Positions 47,001 to 59,967 of a stretch of DNA of 64,000 bases are shown in pieces. Origin of the DNA: Heterostelium album PN500 (Eukaryota > Evosea > Eumycetozoa > Acytosteliales > Acytosteliaceae); NCBI RefSeq assembly GCF_000004825.1, contig NW_008805070.1:744001-808000 (forward strand), read 5' to 3'. The notes beneath the pieces were generated by a model. The model made no database searches. It saw only the letters and a program-made list of their open reading frames with translations, and had not been told where the DNA came from. The position numbers and the translations under genes were made by a program. Every line of letters begins with the position of its first letter. Position 1 is the first letter of the stretch.

Positions 47001-47653
47001 CACTCGGCAACACCAGCCATCTGTTTGAGAAAAGTAGTGGAGATCGACTGAAGATATTCTGTGGTGATAGAGATTGAAAATGAATCAGAGTTGTTGCAGT
47101 AGGTGTTGGCATTGGACATTGGCGCGGGACTGGCGCTACATGCCTTCATCAGGCCACGAGTTGCCTCCAACACTGACAACAAATTCTCTTGCAACTTATA
47201 CTTTAAAAGTGCATACAACGATCGATTTGTATTTCTTGAAGCGGTAGGAGCGGGGTTGGTATCTGCACCATCGGGTTCCTGTCTCTGCTGTTGCTGTTGT
47301 TGTTGGTCGGCGTCACGGAACATCTCTAGTCTGCCAACCGACTGAACGGTTTGCATCAGGCTTATCAAATTCGATCTGAATTGTTGAGTGTGCTGTATGA
47401 GTGTTTCGAAAAAGAATTGTTTGGTAGCTGCTTCCTCTTGGTTCTGCGCTCTGACTTGGCCATCTGCAAAGATGTGTCGCTGAAGGTACTGATTGAACAC
47501 GATCAGTAGAATCTCAGCATCCTTCTGCACCTTGTCAAACTCCATCTGAAACGATTCCTCCTGTGAAATCAGATGAGTGATCGCACGACAGTCGATCAAT
47601 ATCGTCGACAATGGATCTCTAATCAAATCGATCAGATTTGCTGTGAAATCCAT
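44092..47653 (-). CDS. RapGAP-domain protein
   Basis: Five exons (about 47653-45319, 45253-44970, 44881-44524, 44449-44287, 44195-44092), roughly 1080 residues. The N-terminal 350 residues are helical; the middle is Glu-, Ser- and Gln-rich. The C-terminal third is a Rap/Ran-GAP domain: FINYVPSLGGH, VFVMFCGDGQITEREMLSNQ, FLGKKVPT, GLDTRNNTDGEY, FHISHLIP, ILSRNTSVIIYHEG (Asn at the catalytic Asn-thumb place), VRVDDG, PPFGPMIS, and INAENAVYS. Predicted to switch off Rap1, which governs adhesion and cytoskeleton in dictyostelids. The frame reads upstream to a TTG, but the first ATG (47653) is the likely start. Confidence 0.9.
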
Positions 47654-49150
47654 TTTTATTTTTAAACACACACACACAAAAAATCTCTATTTTTTACTTT
47701 TTACTTTTTACTTTTTTTAGTTTTTTAAATAAATAATATTATAATATATATATACAAATAAATAAATAAATATCTAATACAAACAACACTATTCTACTCC
47801 ACAACCTAAAAAAAAATAGAAGTTTTTTAAATTAGTTTCTAAAATAATAGATTGACACTATTGTGTATTATGTATTATTTTTATATCTTTATAACGATAA
47901 CAACAACAAAAATAAAGATTTATTGCAAATTTGTAAAGTGATTGATTGATTAATTGGTTGATGATTTTATTGATTTAGAAATTTTTTAGTCTCATCGCAA
48001 TTTTTTAAAAAAACTGATCTTTTTTTTTTCAAAATTTCTTAAAACCAGTGAGTTTTCGCGTATGCTGTTTCTGACTTTACCCGTACCTCTTCTCTTTTTG
48101 TCGTGGCGAAAAGACAAACAAAATTAGCACAATGATGATTGTGATGATTGACTCCGATTATGATTTTGTGAAAGAGAGAGAGTTTTTTTTTTTATTGATC
48201 AAAAACTGCACAAAGATTGTTAAAGAAAAGAAAAAATATGAATGACAAACTTTATAATTACCTTTTGATAAATAAATAAATTTATTTACTGTGAAGAGCT
48301 ACAAAGTGTTGAATGATTTAGATTGGTTGTTAATATAAGAGTTTGGTGTGTGAACAATCATTGGTTTGTTTCTCATTTAAAAAGATCCAATTTATTGTTT
48401 GATTAATTTAAAATTTAAATCAAAAAAAAAATATCAAGGTAATAACTTTTTTTGTTGAATTGTGTTTCGCAAAACCTATTACTTCTCCCTTTTTTTTGAC
48501 TGTTTTTTTTCTATTATTTGCAAAGCTCAAAAAATTAGTCAAAAAAACAAACCCAAAAACATTCATAGATGCCCTTTAAATCTATCATCATCAACAGGGG
48601 TAGTTCAAAAAAAAAAAAGTTAGTTTTGCATTTCATTATTTCTCGTAATGGTGAAAATCATTTAAATTATTGCAAAGATCATTGAAAGTCATCCAACAAA
48701 GATTAATCTTTTTAATTAATTATCATCATTTTCAGGAAAATGAGAACAACTATTCTTGTTGAACGATGATGGTTTAATTTATAGTCAATCAATGATCTTT
48801 GCAATAATTTAAATCAACATTAGCGCAAATGTGTACATAAAAAAAAAAATGTAATGATTATTACACTTTTTTATGTGGTTTTATTTCGCTCGTTGTTTGA
48901 AGTTTAAACAAGAATCATTATAACTTACCACTTAAATTAAAAGATTTTGTTTTTTTTTTTGTTTTTGCAGTTAAAATTTATATATTTCCAAAAAAATAAA
49001 AATCGTATTTATTTTTATTATTACATAAAATAATTATAGTTTATTTTGTATATATATATTAAATTAGAAATTTTAATTAGTTATTATTATTATTTAATCA
49101 TTTTTAAAAAGAAAAGTCTGCGGTCGGTTATTTTTAAAAAGAAAAAAAAA
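47654..49150. other. Divergent intergenic region, 1.5 kb
   Basis: Lies between the RapGAP start (leftward) and hydrolase start (rightward). Contains the foldback at 48660-48814 listed separately, a GC-richer patch at about 48050-48120, and many A/T runs. No coding region. Confidence 0.6.
48660..48814. repeat. Long foldback with 26-bp perfect arms
   Basis: Bases 48660-48685 and 48789-48814 are perfect inverted complements (26 bp; arm core ATTGCAAAGATCATTGA). The 103 nt between them also fold back imperfectly (CATCCAACAAAGATT against ATTCTTGTTGAACGATG) and end in the palindromic tip CATTTTCAGGAAAATG (48727-48742), whose centre nearly coincides with that of the arms. Weak pairing continues just outside. 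It has the shape of a long small-RNA precursor; a miniature inverted-repeat element is the alternative. Confidence 0.85.
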
Positions 49151-50188
49151 ATGATAGAGCAAAGAGAACAAGAAGAAAATAATAATTTTGATAAGGATGT
49201 TGTTGTCGTTGTTGAAGGTGATAATAGTAATAACGAAGAAGACAATAAAGATATTGGAATTGGAAGCGGTGGTCCACATATAGACGAGAAAGCGAATGAA
49301 TCACACATTTTTAAAGAGGGTCATTGCGAAGTTTCACATAATAGAGGTAGCGTTGTTAAGCTCTACTATCAGTTGCACGGAAGAGGTAATACAAAGGTGC
49401 TGATGATCATGGGTTTCCTGACAAGCTGCGAAGCCTGGAAACATCAACTAGAGTATTTCAATCAGTTTCCAGAGCAGTATCAAATATGTATTTTCGATAA
49501 CCGTGGTATCGGCAAGAGTGACACACCCAACTACAACTACAGCTCCAATCACATGGCAAGAGACGGACTTGAGCTCATGGATCATCTCGGATGGCAACAG
49601 GCACACATTGTAGGTGTTTCGATGGGTGGTATGATTGCCCTCGAGTTGGCTACGTCTGCACATGCGCGTGTCTCCACACTCTCGCTGTGTGTCACTCACG
49701 CCGGTGGATTCGGACGTATACCGCCCATCCTTGGAATGCTCAAGATGTTGCGTTCCTTTACTATTAAAGATCATCGTGAGAGAGGAAGAGTTCTCATGCC
49801 AATTCTCTACTCTGAAAACTACTTGAAGAAGCTCGATGAGAATGGTCAGCCGATCCTGGAGTCTCTGCTCGATAGCTATGTTGAGGATGTCTCCAAGATG
49901 ACACTGCCCAAGCCAGCAGCGGTCGCCGGTCACATCAAGACAGTGACAACTCACCATATTACCGATAGCAGACTACGCGAGTTGAAAGAGAAAACGAATA
50001 TACCGATTCTGGTGATGTGTGGTGATATCGATCACCTCGTTCGAACCTCCAACTCGTTCCTACTTAGAGACATTCTTTCACCGGCAGAGTTCATCCAATT
50101 CGATTCCGGTCATTGTATAAACGTAGAACACAAACAAGAATTTAACGAGGCATTGGCGAGAAATTTTAAAAGATACACTCCACAATAA
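49151..50188 (+). CDS. Alpha/beta hydrolase
   Basis: 345 residues. The frame is open upstream to 49046 but only with TTG; ATG at 49151 is the likely start. After an acidic Asn/Glu-rich leader comes an alpha/beta-hydrolase fold: IMGFLTSCEAW (oxyanion strand), FDNRGIGKSDTP, the nucleophile elbow GVSMGGMIALEL, the acid in VMCGDIDHLV, and the His in FDSGHCINVEH. All three triad residues are present. Closest in style to the ABHD/epoxide-hydrolase-like and lipase-like hydrolases; substrate unknown. Confidence 0.9.
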   Translation: MIEQREQEENNNFDKDVVVVVEGDNSNNEEDNKDIGIGSGGPHIDEKANESHIFKEGHCEVSHNRGSVVKLYYQLHGRGNTKVLMIMGFLTSCEAWKHQLEYFNQFPEQYQICIFDNRGIGKSDTPNYNYSSNHMARDGLELMDHLGWQQAHIVGVSMGGMIALELATSAHARVSTLSLCVTHAGGFGRIPPILGMLKMLRSFTIKDHRERGRVLMPILYSENYLKKLDENGQPILESLLDSYVEDVSKMTLPKPAAVAGHIKTVTTHHITDSRLRELKEKTNIPILVMCGDIDHLVRTSNSFLLRDILSPAEFIQFDSGHCINVEHKQEFNEALARNFKRYTPQ

Positions 50189-50622
50189 TGAATTACTACT
50201 ACTACCACTATTAATTATTTTTGTTTTTTTAATATTTTCACAAATAAATCAATGATTAAATGAATTATTTACGTTCAATAGCTTTGTTGATTGGAAAACG
50301 CACGACAGCTTTCCCATAAAATCAATATTTTTACCAATTAAAAAATAAAAGTCATCAAAGTTAATTGAATTTTTTGGAGTATTGTGAGTTGATAGTGAAC
50401 TACATTACTCTAATAACTCGTATCAATTTTTGAAATAGGAGTTCAAGACTTGGTCGAAAGATTGTCTTTTCTCCTTATCTCTTTATTTTTTTATAATTAA
50501 AAGTCAATATAGTATAGGTGTTTGAATGGATTTTAAAACTAGTAATAATATCAATTTTAAAAATCTTGTTCAAATTTGTTTTTTTTTTTTGTTAGTTTAT
50601 TTTTTTTTAACTATTTTTTTTT
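50189..50622. other. Convergent intergenic region
   Basis: 3' regions of the hydrolase and MARK-like kinase genes, which face each other. AT-rich; nothing else seen. Confidence 0.6.
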
Positions 50623-53113
50623 TTAGATATGAATTGATTCAACCAAATCTGTACATATATCTTTATATTTCCAAGTATCACCAGAAATTCTCTTTAATTG
50701 TACACCAGTCAAATTCAAATGCATAATCTTTACAATTTCAATTTGGAACTTGACACCAGCTTCATCGTCAAAGCACAAGAAGACGTAGGGACCCTTCTTC
50801 TTTGTGAAGAGGTTAGTCTCCTCTAGACATCTCTTGACCTCATCCACTGTCTTCTCTGGTGATTTGGTGGTGGTTGTCGAAGACTTGAAGATACCCTTGG
50901 TCGAACGTGGACTAGAGAGCGATTCATTCTTCTCGAGAGGTCCATCCTCACCGTCTACCATCATACGCGAATCAAGACTCATTCTTCTGTTAGTTCTTGG
51001 AGCTTGCACGGTTGGTTCATGACTTTGTGGCTGTTGTTGTTGTTGCTGTTGCTGTTGCTGTTGTTGTTGCATTAGGATAGCAGTTCTTGGGTTGTGATAG
51101 TTGTGATTGATCTCGGCTTCTACTTCCTCCCTTAAGGTTGGCCCTTGAATGGAGAATCTTCTTCTGCTTTCATAGCCGGGTGGTAGATGTTGAACCGAGG
51201 TTGGAGCAGGTCCGTGTGGGAGTTGGAGGTGTGGTAGTCTTGAAGCATTTTGCTGTTGTTGTCTGGTTGGCGATTTGCTGTGTTGTTGGTTAACAACGTA
51301 CCTTGGAGAGGTTGGACCACCTTGTTGTTGTTGTTGTTGCTGCTGCATGTACTGTTGTTGTTGGTGGTGGAGGTGAAGTTGCTGTTGTTGTTCGATTATT
51401 GAAGCAGTGGTGGCATCTGCCTCACTCATGGCTTGTTGATGGTTATTCACCTTATGGTTACGAGGTGACTGTGAAGTTGCTGGTGCCGATAGCGATGATG
51501 GTAGCGGAGAGTATTTGGAGATTTTATTTTCATTCTGGTCCATCATTGGCGAGAAGAATTTGGGAGTTGATTGTCTTCTCTTTGTTGGAGAGGTCTGGTC
51601 AAACTTGCCCTCCTTATTAGCAAAGCTCGCGCTTTCATCTTCATCCCTCAAATGCATCTGTGAAGCTTCATCCTCTGGAATCGATGCAAGTGAATTTGAT
51701 CCTTTCTGTGATTTCTTTAATGAATTCTAACAAATTATATTAATATGTACGTATTAAATAAATTATTTGATTATGAAATTAGCAAAACACTTACATCTTC
51801 TCTATTTTGTAATTTTAACATATTCTTTTTAATATCTTCAAGTTCCTTGTGAACCATTTTGTCCAAAAGTAAATGATAAACACTGGTAGCACGACATTGA
51901 GTATTGCTTAGAATCAAATCTCTAGTGTGCTGACTGTTTGGAAATCCTAAAGAAACCATCTGTGCCATTAGTTCCTCTCTCATCTCATATACAGGTTCTC
52001 TCATTGGTAAGAAAGAAGGTGGTGGCTCATCGTATTCCATGTTTGTCCATGGATGATTCTTCAATTCCTCTATTGTTGCTCTATCTCTGGGATTCACTTG
52101 AATCATTCTACGAATTAAATGTAATGCCTCTATGATAATTAAAAGTAACAACAAACAATCAATTAATATGTCCTTTTAAAACTATAGTTAGTATTTTAAT
52201 AATCTTGATAATTACCTTTTGTCAAATGCGGAGGATCAATAAATCTACCATGTACACTGTTGTAGCTTATTTCAGCCTGAGTTTCACCTTCCCAAGGTAA
52301 ACTACCACAAAGGATTGCATATAAAATTACACCCAAACTCCAAATATCTACAGGTGGTCCCAAATATTTTTCTGCTTTCAAAATCTCTGGTGCCGCATAG
52401 AGAGGTGACCCACAAAAACTCTCCATCAACTTGCCAGGTAAAATAGAATTGCTCAATCCAAAGTCACTTATTTTTATATTACCTATGTTGGATTCATTAT
52501 TATTAATACAAATAAGTTTGTTATAAATAATGTAATGTTATTTACCATTTGCATCTAGTAATAAATTCTCTGGTTTTAAATCTCTATGTACAATCAGATT
52601 AGAGTGACAGTATTCAATGGCTGATATGATTTGTCTAAGAAACTTTCTTGCTTCTTTCTCTTTAATATATTCACGTGCAACTATGTAATCAAACAGTTCT
52701 CCACCAGAGATATACTCAACAATGAGAAATGTCATTTTGTCCTCTTTCTTTTCGATGACGTCCAATAGTTTAACAATATTTGGATGATCCAACAATCTCA
52801 TTATTTCAATCTCTCTCATACATGTTTCTCTCTGCTTTGAAGATAACTTATTTTCCTTTATAAATTTAATTGCAACCTGTGTAATTATAATCGATTTTAA
52901 TTATAAGCCATCAGTGATCTCTCTCTAAATTATTTAGATCTAATTTAATATTACCTTTTCTTTTGTAAATATATTGGTTCCAAGTTTAACTTTTCCAAAG
53001 CTACCATTTCCCAATGTTTTTCCAACTTCATAAGAACCTACATGTTGGATTCTCTTTTTCTTTTCTTTTCTTGGTGGCTTTGTACCACCAGGACTATATA
53101 TTATATCATTCAT
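50623..53113 (-). CDS. MARK/PAR-1-type protein kinase
   Basis: Five exons (53113-52955, 52876-52546, 52482-52216, 52129-51795, 51726-50623) give 731 residues. Kinase: GNGSFGKVKLG, VAIKF, HRDLKPENLLLD, SDFGLSN, T-loop ESFCGSPLYAAPEI. Next a UBA-like helix bundle (ELMAQMVSLGFPNS), a long Gln/Ser/Pro-rich linker with a CAA/CAG run near 51030-51070, and a C-terminal KA1 domain (IEIVKIMHLNLTGVQLKRI, SGDTWKYKDIC). Kinase plus UBA plus KA1 is the MARK/PAR-1 layout: cortical, polarity and microtubule-related kinases activated by LKB1 on the T-loop. All catalytic residues are present. Confidence 0.93.
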
Positions 53114-56100
53114 TTTATTATTATTCTTTAGAGTTGGAGTTGTAATTTATAAAATTATTTGTTATTCTATATAAATGATTCCTCTTCACTTTTGATTAAA
53201 TAAATAATCAAGACATCTAACTCTTTTTCTTTTGGATTAAAAAATGAGAATTAGTTGGAATTTCCTTTTTTGTTTAAAAACAAATATTAATATTTTTAAA
53301 AAGGTAAAGAAATGTATTCGATATTTAATTCTATTCTATTTGTTTTTTGTTTTTTTTAAAAAATAAGATAGAGAAAAAAAAACTATTATTTTTACTAAAA
53401 CTACAATTACACACTGTAATACATTTATTTAAATGTGGACAAATATGAAATGTTAATCAATAAGTGGATTTTTGAAAAAAACGAGGTGGAATAGGTGAAA
53501 CTATGTGGTTTTTGGTGGTAGTATGTCGTTATTGTTGGTTTTGATACTGAAAGAGTTTGAGAAGCGGTGAGCGACTTTATATCACATGATCTATAATTTA
53601 AAATATCCTTTTTTGTTATTGTTTGATGGTTGTATTTTGATTATATGGTCTGATATGGAAATGATTATTTTTATTGGATTTTGGTGTAAGGAAAAAACAA
53701 AAAAAAAAAAACAATGGCAATATCATCATTCAAACTGAATTTTGATACATACAGGTAAGAGATAAAATACCAACCAAACATCTATTATATTCAATCAAAT
53801 TATTAAATTATTATTATTATGATTGCATTCAATATTAAATAGAATCAATATGATTCCAACCTTAGAGAAACAAAACAAAACAAAAAAAAAAAACAAAAAC
53901 AAAAACAAAACAATAACAACACATCTAATCACAAATATGGAATTAAGAGTTAATTATTTTCTTTATCTTTTTGGTATTGTTTTGATAGGAATTCTTTTGT
54001 TTTGTTTTGTTTTTGTTTTTGATTATTGAAAGAATGAATAATGTGGTGGAAGTGGTGGTAATAGTTGGGGGGTACAATTATATTAAAGAAAATTATATGT
54101 AGGTATTTTTAATCTCTATTATTGTCTGATGACTCCTACTAATTCTACTACTACTACATACTTGGTATATATCACTGGGTATATACAACAACCTAAAAAT
54201 AAAATCAAAAAAAAAAACAAAACTTTATTTTATTTTTAATTTATTTTTATCTAGCTAAGGTGTGATGATGATGATGATGATAATTATAGTAAATGTTTTT
54301 GAGAAAATAAAAACAAGACAATTAATTGATGTTTGTTGGTTTGGTTTGTTTTTTTTTGTTTTTTTTTGGTTTGTCCTTCCTCACCACCTTTATTCTCTAC
54401 CTAATACATGTCTATTGGCATCTCTCCAATATTTAAAGGGTCACCGCTATACTATGTGGTGATAATTTTATTATTATTTTAATTAGACTGTTCCATGCTA
54501 ATTAAATTATGGCAAGAGGTAGAGCTTTTTATCTATAAGTGTTTCGTAAGACTAAAAGAGATAATTGTGGTGACACCAACCCAAAATAATGTGGAATTGA
54601 ATTGAATTACAGTCAATTTTGATAAATATATTCCAAAAAATTCTTTTTTTCATTATTTTTTTGAGCATTGCGATATCCATCTCAAGCACATCGATACCAT
54701 ACAATGTTTAGACACCGCATTGGTAAAATTATGATATTGGATGAAATTAACTATTATTTGCACTGGTCAGCAATAAATTAACCCCGAATACATTAATACA
54801 TTCATATTTTAATTAAATTTGAATGTGTGTGGAAAAAGGTGGGGTAACATTATTTTTGCAAACAAGAATAAATTTAAATTATTAAATATTTGAAACTATT
54901 ATTGTTATGTATGATGTGTTAAAAGTGATATAGAAAAAATTAAAATAAATAAAAATTTATATTATTTTAATGAATAAAAAAAAACAAAAAAAAAGACATA
55001 GATTTTAATAAAATTATATTATATTTACAATTATTGAAACAAATAGAATATCTTTAATTAAAAAGTCAGGTAAAATAGATTATAAAAACTGAACAAAAAA
55101 TATTTAAATTTGTTTTTATTTTTATTTTATTTATATGACTATTGTGTTTTGTTGTTTTATTGTTTTATTTGATAAATTGCAATTTTATTTTTAAATTATT
55201 GATTTTTGTTACTGTAAATAAATACAGATAAACACACATAATAAATAAACACACATTCGATCTATGTTTTTTTTTTTTAGTTCTTCTGTCTCTCAAAAAT
55301 TTGGAATACCATACAAATGAAAGAAAGTACCAAATAGATTACCAGTGTTAACACTAGAACACATCTTTCTCCTCTCAAATGTAATGAGTAGATAGTTGTT
55401 TTTATAATTGTTTTAATAATAAAATATGGCGAATAATAAAATTTTGTTGTTGAATCAATACCATGTCTAAATATTTGATTTATTTCATTAATGAAGTGTT
55501 CTTTTGTTTTGCTGTTGTTGCTGTTGTTGTTGTTGTTTGTGAAATTTGATTTATTTCGATATCTTGAGGATAATTAAATTAATAACACACACAACAGAGA
55601 CAGAAAAAAATAATTCTAAAAATGTACTTGGAATCGATTAAATTTATAAAACAATAGGACAAATCCCTATAAAATCGTATCTCCTTCGGGTTGTCTACCA
55701 ATAGGATAAGTGCATTTTACAAAAACAATATAAATAAAAAATATAGACACTCTACAGATTACATATTAATGATATTACAGTGAATGGTCAAACTACAAGA
55801 TTTAAAAATGCATAAAAAGACAATGACTATTAATGACTTACTAGTATTGTTATCAATGATATTAAGATTATGTTTACTCTCTGTTTATGTAACTATTATT
55901 GGTTATTTTTGCCTTAATTAAATGATTGCAAATAAAAATTAAAAAAAAAAGAAAAACAAAAAAAAAAATATTAATATAGTAGATGTTATAATAATAGAAT
56001 AATATGTATTCCAAAGTAAATTTGTTTGTTTGTTACTTTAGGATTTTTGTTATTAAAAATGTCAAAAATTGATGTTCTAAATTGATATTGATAAGATGAA

Positions 56101-56550
56101 GGCAGGTCAACACCTTTCAATGAAACTAGTGTGTTCAAATTTCACATATTTTTTTTGTTTTTTTTTGTTTGTCCTGTGGTGTTTGTCGTGGGGTGGTAAT
56201 TCATATATATTTAGAAAAACCTTATTGTTGTTAAAAATAACAAGTTTTTATTCAAAATTCCAAAAAAGGTTTTAATTTTATAAAATTTTTTAAAATTAAA
56301 AAAAAAAAAAAAACAAAATTTTTTTAACGATGGCATTTAAAATCTGCGTGTGTGTGGGAGATAAGTGGCACCACACAGAGACACCATTGTAAGTACCCCT
56401 GTTGGTCTTGGAAGTTTACCTATCTATTAAACTATTTAAACATAGACTTTTTTTTTTGTGTTTTTAGAAACTTTTGCCATTACAAATTTTATTCAAATTA
56501 GTGATGATTTTGGTTTTTTTTGATAGAGTTATTTTGCAATTTTGGATTTT
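53114..56550. other. Gene-free region, 3.4 kb
   Basis: The longest stretch without a gene. Open frames inside are short and made of homopolymer runs. ATG at about 53714 begins a 14-codon stretch (MAISSFKLNFDTYR) ending at a good GTAAGA donor, but no continuing exon was found. About 55670-55730 is slightly richer in G+C (TCTCCTTCGGGTTGTCTACC). Much of it is probably the 5' region of the kinase gene and the 3' region of the CBM9-like gene. Confidence 0.55.
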
Positions 56551-57337
56551 CTAAACTAAAGTGATGTATCCAAATGTTGAAGGCACATGAAAACATGGTG
56601 GGTTCATAAATGTTGGACTCCAGCATGAATATTCAGTTGGTGATGTTGTTGTTGGAAAGTCGACACGATACATATTCATTCTGTACTGAGTGTTAAACGA
56701 TGATGACTGCTCAACAGCTCCATTTGGATAGGTGGCATTCTGAATGGTGGCAAATGGAATTGAGAGGAAGCCTTGGTATCCAAGATTTGGAATGACTTGA
56801 GCTGAATACTCAATCTCTGACTCTGGACATCCAATCAATGTATCTGTAATGCCTAAGTATATTGATAAATTAAAAACAATTTATATTAGGATTGTTTTTT
56901 TTTTTTAATAAACTAAACTAAGAACTAATCGTACCACTACAACTATCATCGGTATTTGCAACTTGAGCAACAAACAATACACCTCTTGGTGATAGCTCTA
57001 CTTCTAGGTAGTTGGTTGGTTGTTGATGACCCACCGAGAGGAATACTTCAAAGACATCGTAGTTGTAGAGATGTTCATTACATAGAGTGTAGTTTGATAC
57101 GATGTTGTCATCGTAGCACAACGGTTTCAAATAGAGATTATCGTTATCGTAGCAGAGATTGACAACCGTTTGTTGTACTGCTAGACCGACACCACTATCC
57201 AAAATGAAATTACTGACGAAGCTACCTGATGTACCACATCTCGAAATTTCTAGAGATGGTGGTGGGTTCACTGCAACTGCAAAACACACACAAACCAAAA
57301 GCAAACTACTAATAATCAATATTTGATTTTTATACAT
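56551..57337 (-). CDS. Secreted CBM9-like carbohydrate-binding protein
   Basis: Two exons (57337-56935 and 56852-56551) give 234 residues. A signal peptide (IISSLLLVCVCFAVA) is followed by one beta-sandwich domain: VVNLCYDNDNLYLKPLCYDD, HLYNYDVFEVFLSVG, NYLEVELSPRGVLFVAQV, then GFLSIPFATI and a C-terminal CWSPTFMNPPCFHVPSTFGYI. The pattern fits the CBM9-like carbohydrate-binding family (the DUF1083/PF06452 type, as I recall). Several paired Cys suggest disulfides; the product is probably secreted or in the endolysosomal lumen. A partial inverted copy lies at 60300-60800. Confidence 0.75.
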
Positions 57338-57745
57338 ATTTTATTTGATAAGCATAAATCTAAATAAATAAATAAAATAAATTGATTGATTGTTTTTTTA
57401 CTTTTGATTCTATTCTCAAGTCTGTAAATCAAGATATTTTAATTGTTTTCGAAACCACCCATCCTATTAATTTTAAAAAAAAACCAAAAGAATTATCGGG
57501 TTGAGAAATATCTAAAAATTTTCAGTTGACCATTTTTATTATACTAATTATTTGTTTTAATATATTTTATATAAATACATTTATTTTGTTTTATTTTTAT
57601 TAAAATTTAATTAATATTAGATGGTTATCTTTGAATGTTTGATTAGCTATTGATTTTTAATTGGGAGGATATTAATTGATATGATTATGTGTGAATAGGA
57701 AGTGTATATAGTTAGCTAGTTACTTTTCTTTTCTTTATTTTTTTT
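57338..57745. other. Intergenic region
   Basis: AT-rich 5' region of the CBM9-like gene and 3' region of the nicastrin gene. Nothing else seen. Confidence 0.6.
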
Positions 57746-59967
57746 TTACAATAGTTTATATCTCTTTGATAGATATCTCTTGGAAACAAATATGATTGCA
57801 ATCACAACAAACATTTCAATGATTCCAAATACTAGGAAGAGTGCTTCAGTGGTGTGGCTGTCCTGTTGGTAGAAGTTGATTACAATTGAATTCCAGTTGC
57901 TTTCTACATAGGTTGGATAGCTGGTGTTACCGATCACCCAGGAATACGATGGCTCGTCGAAAGTGAATCCAAGCGAGATTGCATCGTGGAAGTGAGAGTT
58001 TGTAATAACACAAGTACCACCAATACAAGCTTGGGCAGATTCAGGACATGAATTGCTTTCGTCACACATGATACCAGTACGATTGCTCGCTGCGAAATAA
58101 GCCATCACCGAGTGAACAAACAACGATTGGATTGTTAGATACTGATTGTCAGGTCCGTAACCATATACTGAAGTATAGAAAGATGGAACCGGTTGACTTG
58201 AACCTGCAAACTGTTGAGCATATTTACAAGTAAAGTTTTTAGTAAGACAATCTAACATATCTTCAACCTAAGTAAGTAAAATGTTGAATGAAAAAGATAA
58301 ATATTAATAAGCGTAAACGAAAAAGTCATGATGAGTTGTTTGTTTTTTAACATACAAATAGCGAATTTTGTACAATTGTATTGTTTCCACCAGCAAGTCT
58401 GTCGATTACAGTGGCAAAGTATGTAACTGCATCAACAATAATGTTGGCATTGATATTTGTATAGTCATCGTTATGACTTGAAAAATAACTATTATTAAAG
58501 TAAAAAGGTAACAATCGTTATTAGTTTATGTTTATGTAGAGTTTGAATATATTTTTATAATGAAATATTATTATTATTAACTTACTTATTTGTATAAACA
58601 CCGAAATGATCAGTAACAATGATTGTTGGAATGTTTGGATTTTGTTTGAGATATGCCATTGAAGAGGATGGTGGAATCTCTGGTACTTCATCTTGGTCGA
58701 CTGGTTGCGTGGAGATCTTGACTTTGCCGGCGAGTTCTTTGGCGACGTCAGCGAATGTCTGATAGAGCAATTGTTGGTCGGGATTGTTGGCGTTTGATTT
58801 CAGTGAGTTGAGAGCGTATACATAGTGACCGGATCCGTCAACTTTCAGCGGATTACCGATTTGATTCAACTCGACAATGAACTTGATCTTGGTGAATGAG
58901 ATATTCATGAATGTAACATCGAGGATACGTGGATCGAGACATCCGTATCCATCGGATGTGTATTTCTTGCACTCGGTGTTGATGATGTCGTCGACCAGCT
59001 TGGTGGAACCAAGATATCCCCAACGCTCACCGTCGTACGCCGCAAAAATAACTGTATACTTCCAGGTGGAAGTTTGGTTGGCGACACGCGACAACGCTTC
59101 GACGATACCAAGCAGAACGGTCTGGCCGTAAGCGCTTGTTTGCGAGCCATATGCCAAGTCGTGGAAGAACGCAGTGGCGTCGAGCGGCACCGACACCATA
59201 ATAATAGTAGAGCTCTGGTCAAACTCTGGTGAGAAAGTTGACCAAGACGACTTTCCACCGACTGGCACACAGAAGGAACGACGCAAGCAAGTCTGCGCGT
59301 TGATAGCGGCGTGCATAAACGACTCCAGGTGGCAGCCGTACTGTGGAAGGTTTCCGTCACGATTCCAGTTTCCGTAGGATCTCGCTATCGCCGAGTTGTT
59401 CTTGTCCAACACAAAGAATGGTTTGTCAAACGATTGGTACGACAAGGAGTCACCGGCCGAGTTGAAAGAGAACGTTGGCTTTGGGTAGAGACCGTACGGT
59501 GCGTTTGGCACCGGTAGGTCTGGCGAGTATCTGTAGTTCTGTTTGGTGTCTGTTAGCACGACGATTCCCTCTACCTTCGATATGATACGGTTGACTATTG
59601 TACCGTTGAAGAAGTTGGCGTCGAGCACTGCGATAGCGTGCGACGGTAGGTCTGCAAGTGACGCGTCACTATCGACCAGATGCACTAGACCGCTATTACC
59701 AAACTCCTTGCTGGTGCAACCAAATTGACCGTTGACATCGAGCAATCTCGAGCAAGGCAAAGGTCTGCCTACATTTGTATAGATACGTTGTGAAACCGCA
59801 GAGTTTGACTGTGCATAACAACCATGATCCAACAACAACACCAACAATAAAACCAACATATACATTATCTTACAACTATATCTATTACTACTACTATAAT
59901 TACTAATATTATTATTATTTATATTAAGAGTAAAACTCTTATATATACTACTACTAAATCTATACAT
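57746..59967 (-). CDS. ncstn: Nicastrin, gamma-secretase subunit
   Basis: Three exons (59967-58586, 58488-58356, 58267-57746) give about 678 residues, the usual nicastrin length. Nicastrin is the large lumenal substrate-gating subunit of gamma-secretase. Seen: a signal anchor (MYMLVLLLVLLLDHGCYAQ), GCTS near the N-terminus, the peptidase-like fold with VIFAAYDGERWGYLGS (place of the DYIGS motif of animal nicastrin), IKFIVELNQIG, many N-glycosylation sequons, Cys-rich C-terminal lumenal part, and one membrane helix (ALFLVFGIIEMFVVIAIIF) with a short basic tail. Enzyme metal ligands are not expected in nicastrin. Confidence 0.9.

Noticed and set aside
49046-49150. N-terminal extension of the alpha/beta hydrolase
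   Set aside because: The frame there begins at TTG and is AT-rich untranslated-type sequence; ATG at 49151 is the better start.
53823-54462. Short hydrophobic open frames in the gene desert
   Set aside because: Composed of homopolymer T and A runs; typical of random AT-rich DNA.
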